Part shown: one piece after another, positions 24,089-34,500 of the stretch | How positions within the stretch are numbered: position 1 is the stretch's first letter | Layout of the letters: the number at the start of each line of letters is the position of its first letter | Origin: Capitella teleta | Taxonomy: Eukaryota > Annelida > Polychaeta > Capitellidae | Direction: 5' to 3' | Length of the DNA: 64,000 nucleotides | Assembly (NCBI GenBank): GCA_000328365.1 | Contig: KB309282.1 | Span: forward strand, 52,655-116,654 | Translations under genes and position numbers: made by a program | Notes under the pieces: model-generated | The model's database searches: none | Told to the model about the DNA's origin: nothing | The model's input: only the letters and a program-made list of their open reading frames with translations

Positions 24089-25598
24089 CTTGGCGGAAAA
24101 TAGGTACGGAGTGAAATCATTTTCTTAAAACATTATCTAGGCATATGCATCAAATAAGATTATGCCACGAACACTGAAAAATGAATTTTATTTTTATTCA
24201 TTGTCAATCTGATAATTTTGCTGCAGATATTGTCCTCGAAAGTTAATACTGTGGTTGCAAGGACCGCACTTGATTGACCGGATGTGACGTAACGTTGTTA
24301 TGTACACAACTTTTCACAATTATATTCTTGTTCTGACCCATCTTTCCCTCTAAAGCTCTGTCTGCGTCTCTTGATGCATTAATTTTGACCTCTATTCTTG
24401 ATGTTCCATATAATTATTGTGAGTTTAACGAATCGCCAATTCACCAAACTGTAGCAAACACCAATGAATCGTCCATCTAAATCACTAAGACTACTGACAA
24501 GTCTAATGATGATTCTATGAGTATGACTATACTGTATTATTTATGAGGTTACATATTTTTTAAAACTAGAAGATATAAATAAAGAGAAACTCGAACGTCA
24601 GATTGTAACAGTGCCGAAACAAAGGCACTTTAATCCAATCAACCTGAACCTGAACCTGAACACTCTACAGACTACAGTAACTTTGAGTAACTCAAACAGT
24701 ACACGTAAATATCTTCGCGGGGAATAATATTGGCAATCGACCTATTTGCTAGTATTTCGCGAATAACAACGTTCGCGATCGACGGTTTTTGTAATACATC
24801 ACACGTGAACAGCGTATTATAATTACTGGGTAATGTATTTCAACAAGACGGTAGGAGGCCAATAAGGTTTGAACATTATTTTTCTTTCAAGGACTTATGC
24901 AGGTGCAGAAACAAATAGACAATTAGCGCTGCAGCTTGTATGCATTGCGACCGCTGGCAATTAAGACAGCTCATTCGGAGTTTGGCCTGCCGTGTCAAAA
25001 ATAAAATTCGCGAAGAATTAAATTCGCGATGGTGATAGAGTTTCGCGCATTTCGCGCCAATTATTCCCCGCGAAGATATTTACGCGTACGGTAGTAGTAG
25101 TATAATAAAGTATTACTTTTACTAGTACTACTAGTAGTATAGAGTAATAAGTATGAGTTTGAGTCTATCATAATCATAATAATCATAATATCTCAATATC
25201 AGTATACCAGTATCATGGTTTGAGTCATTGATCAGATGATACAGATGCATTACTTCAATAATTCACTAATTTAGTAATTGACTTATTGAGGTAGTTATTC
25301 AGACTATCTTCTTGATTCTGTCTAAGATGACCACTTTCTGCCAGCTAGGTCCCTGGATGGCCGTCTTGGAGTTAGATAATATATACAAGGAGCAAATGTT
25401 AGCCTACTCTCTTCTTTTAACTATTTTCTATTGATCCATGTGTGAGTCATAAGCGCACAAGTGTGCCAGAAATATTTTTTTTTCATAAATGCACTCTCAT
25501 TATAGATAGTCAGATCAGTTATACTTTTGGAATTATGTGAGTCATATAAAAAATTTCGTTTCATTTGTCAGGTTCCATGACATGACTTAATCATCAGT
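24089..25598. other. Intergenic spacer containing a MITE and triplet repeat
   Basis: Apart from the MITE at 24703-25086 and a degenerate TAG/ACT triplet cluster at about 25090-25150, I see no features. The promoters of the C1orf74-like gene and of the giant gene should both lie here, but no clear TATA box is visible next to either start. Confidence 0.5.
24703..25086. mobile_element. MITE with TTCGCG-rich terminal inverted repeats
   Basis: The left end GTAAATATCTTCGCGGGGAA plus TAAT is mirrored on the right by ATTATTCCCCGCGAAGATAT plus TTAC, about 24 bp of near-perfect inverted repeat. Inside, the word TTCGCG recurs many times in both orientations. The element is about 380 bp, has no reading frame, and was probably mobilised in trans. 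Confidence 0.75.
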
Positions 25599-28500
25599 AT
25601 GGGGTTACTGGATCTTGACAGCGTATTTGACATCTTGGATGCAGGGAGAAAGGGGCATGTTTCTATCAAACAAATCCAACAGTTTGACGAAACACTGCAT
25701 TTCTCACCTTTGGACTGGCGTCAAGTGCAAGCTGGCATCAAACAAGTCTGTGGCACAAGTAAGGATGCAAGTTTCAACAAACAGCAATTTGTCAAAGTGA
25801 GTTTTCTTTTAGTTCCCTATGTAGTGCTCTCAAACATTTCCTTCACTCAGATAATCGAAGAACTCCAAAGAAGACGTACATTGGAAGAGAGGTTACGCTG
25901 GGATTTTCTTTCCCTTGATCAGACGGGTAACAATCGTCTGCCGGTGAATGATGCTTTGGCCTTCATGAAGCTCATCCATGCGGATCGCTTTTCACTGCAA
26001 AACTGGAAAAACTTTTTGTCGAACAGAGAAGATCCTCACATGGATGTTTATTGGGACGAAATAAAAGTAGTGATCTGCGATGACCCCGTTGTGGATGTCT
26101 GTTCAACGGACGAAGATTTCCGTCAAGAATCTGAGCGTTTAGAACAAGCGAAGGAGAAGGGTAACCAGGAGGATTTCAATGCTTATTTGCAAAACCTTGT
26201 GAGGAATAGTGAATCACATAATTTACTGTTATTTCATTGTGCCATCTTTCAGGACGAAGGGATGTCTGCTGGGAAGAATCACCTGTACAAGGAGCAGACT
26301 CGGAGACTCGGGAAGCGGAAATTAGACAGGTTTGTTTGTTATGTATTAATGTTTCTTGGGTTATATATTATAATTGGTTATCCGGAAAACATTTTTACTT
26401 CTTTATAAATTTTGTAGATGGCACAATGAAGGCGTGGAAGCAATGCTCTTGGATGATGGAATCGATCACGGTGAACATATACCGCTCAGCAGTCGTGATT
26501 TTGTGTCCCTTGGTGATTTGATGGAGGCTTTGAATCAGAAGTATACACTGCTGAGAAAGGCGCTCTTCATTGATATGCTGAAGGAGCAGTTTGGTATGTG
26601 AACGCTGTTTGTCTGAGTCCTCTGTGATGATGACCTTTGTGAACTCACAGGGGAAGCAATGTGGGGGTCCATGTCACCAGAAGAACAAACAGAAGCATTT
26701 GAGACATTGCAAGCGGAAGAGAAAGAAATGCGTTCAAACGGAACCTTGGCCACAAAAGCGATGGCGCTCTATGGAGCGGGAGTGACCCATGACCTCTCAT
26801 TAGAAGGCATCATGGGATTGCTGGGAAGCGCTTTGAAATCCCGCAATAAAGAGTTTTCAGATTTGCGAGCAAAGTTGAAAGACGACGGGAAGAACAATAT
26901 CGATGCAGATCAAATCATCAAAGATCATTATGATGCTGAGCTAAAAAGTGAAACCCTCCTGGCTTCAAATGTGTTGTTAATTAATTTATTGATTTTTCAG
27001 TTCCGACCAACACTGCTGATATGTTGGTCGCACTGGCTGATCGTCAAGCGACAGAGACGGAAAATCTACTTGCAAGAATGAGTTCTAAAAATGAAAATAA
27101 GCTGAGCACCGCACAGGTGAGGAAAGGGTCTTCTTTGGGTTCCATCACTGATTACTGGTATTTGTAGGTGATGACAGAATACTGCAAACTGCATCTACAG
27201 ACCATGCTAACTCAACTCGATACAACTTTCTTCACCACTGCTTCTGCTGTTGGCCTCTCTGAGAGAACTCAAATGTTCAAACAGGATCGGTGAGCTTTAT
27301 TCCAGCAGAAAGATGAGCACCAATTTTGTTGTCTTATAGTTATGACCCAGAGAGGGCCAGACAGGAAATGCTGGCACAACATCGATTGCAACAGCGTTTG
27401 AATAACTCAGTTGAAATCCCTTGGGATGAAAATGAAGGGTCAAAGATCAAAGGTCAGGGTGTGGTTGAACTCCAGCTGAATGTGATTAAAGAAATGGCCT
27501 GGAAGCATGCTCTGGAGAGAGATGTATGAGTTCATCTGTTTTGTTGGGTTAGCTTTGAGGTTCTGTGCTTTTTAGATCATGGCGCAGTTGGTTCAAGGAG
27601 GGCAGAGTAAGGAAGCCAAGACCATGGCGGGAAAATTGAGTGGTGACGAGCGCAACAGCCGCATGGCATCACTACGCAGTGAGCGCAAACAGCTGCGGTC
27701 TGGATCAGGGCAGCTGCTGAAGATGCACCGGGCAGAGCATGTACGAATACTCCAGCAGGGTCAGGGGTCAAAGCATGAATTGAAGCATTTACCGTCTTGT
27801 TTATTTAGGGGCTGGAATCTACCACACAATACGTGGAGAGGAGCTGGCAGTGATGGGTCAGGATTCTTATGATGTTCAGTCTAATTCAGCAGTTCTGGCT
27901 GATTTGCAACAGAAGCAGGATCAAGAGAGAGAGCATGTTCTGTTCTATATGCAGGCAAAGGTACGTCACGCAACATCACACAATGCCTCATTCTCATCTT
28001 GGTAATCATAGAAAGAGAAAGATCTCTCTCGACTGCATCGCATGCAGAGAACAGCTCGACTGGAAGAGCACTGGGACAATGTGGCGACTGTGCTTCTTGG
28101 GACGTTCGAGTCGTCAGAGGATGAGCAGCCGTACCTTGATGCCCTTGACCTAAAGTTCAGGGCTCTGCGAGGACTCCTCTTGACCCATGAGTTGAAATTG
28201 GAGCATGGCGTTGGCTGGCAGCGGTCAGTCTTTTGAGACTTCACACGCCTCACTTCAAACTGTAATTGCAGGTTGAAGGTCAAAGATCAGCAAAAGTTGC
28301 TCGGAAAGCGCTTAAAAGATGAATGGCAGCTGCGACAGGATGGAAAAACCGCTGAAATGACTGCACTTCTGACGATGATTCCGGCTGTAAGACCAGCTAT
28401 GCGTTGGCTATCCTAACTTATTTTTATCTTTAGGATATCGGCTCGGTGCGTTCTCTCATGGGTGAAGATAAAGCTGAGTTCATTAAGCGCATTGCAAAGG

Positions 28501-31500
28501 TTCTCGCTCTGCATGATGACCCCACTGGCGTTGGCAACCAAGTGTATCTCGGTGCGCACGTGTTCCTCATCTCAGTTCCAACTTTGAATTCTCATCTTTC
28601 AGATGAATCACCCGCGGAGAAAGCCAGTTGTCAGAACCTACTGGCTGATCTGCAGCAGCGATATTACGCAGAGCAGGATTGCCTGATTGGTCAACTACGG
28701 TCACATGATGCACGAGGCTTGAACCAGGAAGACAAGTGGCTCCATCTAGTGCTGATGAGGATTGAAACTCGCAAGGCTGAGCGAGCCGACTGGTTTGACG
28801 AAGGCGCAGTTGCGATTGGACTCTTTGAGCGATCTCTTGCGTTCTTGGAGACCAGGTTCTAATGTCTGCTTTAACGAAGCGTTTGATTTAGTTCTTGCTT
28901 CCCCAGACATCCAACTGATATTAAGCGACAAGAGGCTTTGGCAAAGCTGAGAGTTTTCAGCCGTAAAAAGAGAGTTCTGAACAATGTTCCATATCACCCA
29001 GAGAGAGATGAATTCACACGACCAGAGAAAGGTGACACCTTTTGATCGTTCAATCATTCAATTATTTTTATAATCTCAGGAGATATCCTCAACTGGATGG
29101 AGGCGTACCTCAAAGAACTCGACAAGAAACACGCGGAGGAGAGAGAAATCCTACTGCGTGTCATCCAAGACCCTTCGATAGAGGAATTACAGAGTGTCGC
29201 CATGACTCAGAGTTCTGAAGAATTGCAGCAACGTTTGGGAGAACTGTTGGTCAAGCATCAGAAGATGGACATGGAAAAGGAGGGTGCGTCTCCATGGAAA
29301 CTTCTTCTTCAACATTACTGTTCATTTTATTATTTCTTTCACAGAAGCCAGAGAAGAAAATCTGTCGCTGATTGATGAAGCGGTCGCCATACGCTGTGTT
29401 CTCAAACGTCGCTTGCTGCAACAGAACGGAAATTCTGAGCTTGACATGGAAGTCATTGCTTCGATGATCCTCACCGATCTTCAGAGGAAACAGGATACCC
29501 AGATGGCTGCTGCTGTTGCCAGGGTTACCAAAATGGTGGTTAATTTATTTAGTCTGTTAGTTATTTCTGTGTAAATTTGGTGCTTGCAGAATGAGGACGA
29601 TCTGAAACTGAACAGAGAATTCGAAATCAACATGCGACACTGGGAATCAGCGGACAATGTTGTCAGGGTGCTCACTAAGTACGAGGGAGCGGGAGGAGAC
29701 CAGGACCTCATTAAGGTGTGTCCCTCTTCCTGTCATATTTCTGAGAAATCATAGTGTATTTGGTGAAAGGCTCTTGAGGATAAGTACGATGCCTTGAAGG
29801 ACAAACTGCTTCTTGACTCTCTCATGAAGCAAATGTCAGAAGCAGATTGGAAGAAACTCAGTGAAGAAGAACGCCAGAAGCGACTCATGCAACTGCGCTT
29901 GAAGGAGAAGCGACTACGAGAACAAGGTAGGAAGAGGATGCGCTTAGGGCTGAATGTGGCTATTGCTGTTGGTAGGCAAGTACGACGAGTTGGCAAAATT
30001 GCTTGGAGAAGGAGAAGAGAATGAAGCCAGGTTGCGAGAATTAATGGGAGACAGCCGAGCCGACTATGAGCGCAGACTGAAAGAGCGCTTGGAGCGGAGA
30101 CGGAAGAGGGAGACTGAAGGTCAGGGAAGGTCAAGGTTATTTTTATTGGTGATTATTTTGGCTTAGGTCTGGATCCAGAGGATGAGGATGAGGAGGAAGA
30201 GGAAGCGCAAGGAGGCAGTGCTCTGGGAGATCTGCAGAAGCGCTTTGAGAAGGAGAAGGACGCCCTTCTGGCCAGACTAAGGGGTCAGTCAGTGCATTCT
30301 TTGATCTCGCTTTTCATCATGATCCATTTCTTCACTCAGGCATTGAGTCAGCCTACTTGACTGAGAGTCAGCGACAAGCTGCTTTGGTTCGTCTTCGCAG
30401 AGAGAAACGACAAGCTGAGCAAGCGGAAGGATTTGAGAAAGCAGCACTTCTGATTGGCGTGGCAGAGAAACAGCAGACGGAAGCAATTGAGAGGTGAATT
30501 TGTGGATTCTCCTCCTCGTCAATTGATATCTTTTCTTCTGAAAGACTGAAGAGTGAGCGGGCGAGACAGGAACAATTGGCTCAACAGCGTCTGCAAGAAC
30601 TGAGAAATAAAAGATCGAAAAGAAAAACCAACGAAAACATTGTTAGAAGTGGCAGCAAGATAGATTTGCAAGTGAGTTGCCGATTGGTTGATTTTTGGTT
30701 GTTCTGATTAATTGATAAAATCAGGAGGCTGTGATGCTTCGCTTGGATGAGAGGCAGGAGATGGAGAGAGCTGTCTTAGCAGAACTGTCAGCGATGTCTG
30801 TCGTGAAGGCCAAGGCAGAATTGAGGGAATTTTGCAAGAATTGCGTCGGCTATGAAATTCAGCAGAAATTGGAAGAAATTTCTGCCAAAAGAACCGTGCT
30901 GCGAAGTACTCCTGGTGTGTGAAATTGAAACGACGCTTCTGTTGAAGATGTAATGCAAAGAGATATATAACAACATTTTCCAATTCAGTTCTATTTTTTT
31001 CAATTTTTTGAATGATATCTTTTTGAGCAGAGAAAACCAAAGATAACAAGAACGTACTGCACGAGGCTTTCATTGTGAAGATGGAAGGCAGGCGTCTTCA
31101 TCTCAAAACGGACGATGCACAACCGACAGACGATCATATTGTGGTGTCTCTGCTGGCTGATTTGCAGGAGAAGCATGATTCAGAGGCTGAGATGTTCATT
31201 CTCAAGTTCAGCCAACAGGTGCGCAATTCCACTTTGAAGATGCAGATTTATACTCTTGCGTGTTTCATCTTCAGACCAATGATGATTTAATAAATGTGCA
31301 GTTGATTCTCGTTAACGAGTTGAAGCATGAAATCACGGACAACGTTGCAGCGGTTTTATTAGCAGAGGAGCGAGCCAAAGAATCCGCCAATGAGGACGTT
31401 TTATCCGCTCTGGAGGCAAAGTACGACACCCTCAATGATAAATTGATCACGCAAGCACTGCTTAACCAGGCAAGTCATTCACCTGTATTTCAATTCCATA

Positions 31501-34500
31501 TTAATTTATTCCTTTAGTACGGTGAGACTCAATGGATCAAAATGAGTGAGAGAGAAAGACAGGCTAAGAAAATGGAGATGAGATTAGAGGAGAAAAGACT
31601 GAGAAAAGAGGGAGAATGGGAACAAGCAATGTCTCTACTTGGTGAGAATCAGATGTGGTTATGCGCAATGCTAATCTTTCTTCAAGGCGAGTCAGCTAAG
31701 CAGCATGACTTACTGAGTAAGATGATGGGAGAAAGCAGAGAGGATTATGAGAAGAGGATGAAGGAGCGACTTGAGCTAAGAAGAAGGCGATTGGCTGACG
31801 GTGCAGATTCAGATTAGCTCTATCAGTTCAATATCTCGGTTTGCAGGATTGTCAGAAGAGGAGTGCGATTCGCTTCAGTTGGATGATGAAGCTGAAGAGA
31901 AAAGCAGACACAACATCCTGAAAGATCTGCAACAGAATTACAATAAAGTGAGAATTGTGATGATCATGTGCTGTTGTATCAAATCCTGAGCAGGAGAAAG
32001 ATGAGTTGATGGCACGCCTACTGTCGAGCGAAGACCACTTGTCCAGGGAACAACGCCGTCAGTTGGAGAAGGCTCGTCTGCAGAGAGAGCGCATTGGGGC
32101 AGAACGAGAGGAGAATTTTGATGCGGCCGCTCTGCTACTTGGAATGGCACATCAGCAGGAGGCTGATATGGAGAGGAACCGTTCCAAGCAGGAGCACCTG
32201 GCGAGGGAAAGACTCAACGCCAGGTTGCGGCAGCTGAGAGAAAACAAAGCTGCAAATCTGCTGCTGGAAGATGTTGCGTTGCCTAGCAACCATGAGGATA
32301 AAGTAGGTCTGATTGAAGCTCTGGTGGTTGAGATTGAGATGAAGCATAGTAATGAGAGGGAACTCATGATGCAGGTCAGAAACCCACTTGAGAGAAATAA
32401 TTAAATATTAACGATTATTTCTCACAGCTGTTTGAGGATGATGTTGTTTTGGAGCAAATGCAGCAGTGCACTCTGATGGCCTCGGATGAAATTCGTGTGG
32501 AAATTGAGGTCAAAGGTCAATTGCGAAAGCAGTGGGAAAAGGAAGGTCATCATGATCCAGAAGCACAGAAGAAGGCGCTTCAGGTTAGAGCGTTGAGCGG
32601 AGGTTGTGCTTTTTATGTAAATTTTTTTAACAGACTCTTGCTGCTTTTGCTTTGAGCCTTGGCAGCAAAGAAAGTGGCTCAGATGATGAGGCCAAGGTCA
32701 CATTACTGGCCACTCTGCAGCAGGTGCAAGACAAAGAGAAATGCCGCTTGCTTCATGACCTTGAGAAGAAGGTCAGAGTGTTGTGAAGGTCATTCAAAGT
32801 ATTGAAATGTGTCTTCAGTCGGTGGATGAGGTTCGTCAGCTGAAGATGGCTCAAGCAGCGGATCGCCAGCACAGGTGGTTGGATAATGTGGCATTGGCTC
32901 TGATGAGAACGGAGGAGGGAGGAGTTGGAGGGAGTGGTGAGGAGAGGGAGGTTGTGGACGCCCTTGAGAAGAAGTACGACACTCTGCGGGACAAACTCCT
33001 GGCGGACGTGAGTGTCGATTGACGTTGATCTGATTGCTGATTGCCGTCTGCGCCTTAGGCTTTGATGCAGCAGGTTGGCGAGGAGCAGTGGAGGCAGCTG
33101 TCAGAACAGGAGAGGCAGAAGCAGCTGGGACAGCTTAAGCTGCAGGAAAGACAGCTGCGAAAGGAAGGGCGGCTGGATGAAGCTGCTGCTCTGTTTGCTG
33201 GATTGGAGTCAGCTGAACAAGGTAGGAAGGAGATGTCTGGTGCAGGGCGCTTGCATGCTCTTGTTTCAGATATGGCGCTGAAACTGGGAGAGAGCCAATC
33301 TGAGCAGAAACGTCGCCTTGCGGAGAGATTAGAGCGAAAGAGAGCGTTGCTGAAGGAGAGGGAGGAGAAAGGACTGTCTGTGGATGAGAATGTAGTGGCG
33401 GCCATTTTGGATGCAGAGGAGGAAGAAGAGAAAAAGAACAAGAAAAAGGTACAGACTGAGTCTGTTATTTCTATTCCTCAATTACTTTTCTTTCCCACAG
33501 AACATTTTATCTGAGCTTCAACATCACTATGACGATGAAAAGGAGGCTTTACTGGCATTGCTAAGAAACCAGAGCTCACGCACGGCAACTGAGAAGCAGA
33601 GGCAGCTGGAGCTGGCTCGCTTGCACCGTGAGCAGAAGATGCTTGAGAAACAGGAAAAGTTTGACAGCGCAGCTCTTCTGCTGAGTGTGGCTGAACAGAG
33701 AGAGAGGAGCATCGAAGCCAAGTGAGTCAAAGAAGGGGGAGGAGGAGGAGGAGGAGGAGTTTGCTGAAGCTGTGTAAATGTTTCATTTCAGCATGACTGA
33801 ACAACGAGAGCAACAAAGAGAGTTGGCAAAGCAGAGATTGGCTGAGAAAAGGAGAAAGAAGCAAGAGAAAGAAGAAGAAAAAGGAGAGAGAACAGAACTG
33901 GATGCTGCACTTGAGCTCAACGCCATTGTCAAACAAGGTCAGACTTCACGCAAAAATTGCGCCGTTTAAATCTTTGTTCTTCCAGGATTGGTTGGGGTGC
34001 ATGAATCTCTGCTGGAGCAAGTGGAGATGAAGCAGGAGACAGAGCGGAACCTACTCATGGAGCTGGCTGAGGATGTCCCAACCAACCAGGATTGTTTCCA
34101 GTTACTCAGTAGCATGAAATCTATGGTATGCGTAGATCAGAGATTAGTGTTCCATTTAAGATTTTAATGATTTTCAGGATGAAGTTTTGTCGAAATTGGA
34201 AACGTTGGAGTTGGAGCGTAAACGATGGAAGAAACACTCTCGGCTGGCTGCTGCAAAGGCTGCTTTATCTGAGAAAAAGGATGCTCTAGAGGAAGCAACT
34301 CGCATACTAAAGGCAAAGAAAGAGCAGAATAACATTCTGCGTAAGGCTGTGGCCCTCCGGATTCATGGTGAATAATGTACTTACTGGATTAGTTGTGTAT
34401 TCTGTTGATTTCAGCCGAAATTGATCACGTGAAGAAGTTCAATGCAGAAATGAGTGAATCTGAGTGCAAAGAGGAGTCGCTGGTGACGTTGTTGGCCGCT

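Noticed and set aside
33722-33936. Minus-strand Leu/Ser-rich frames across the giant gene
   Set aside because: Shadows of Glu/Lys-rich coding sequence on the plus strand.
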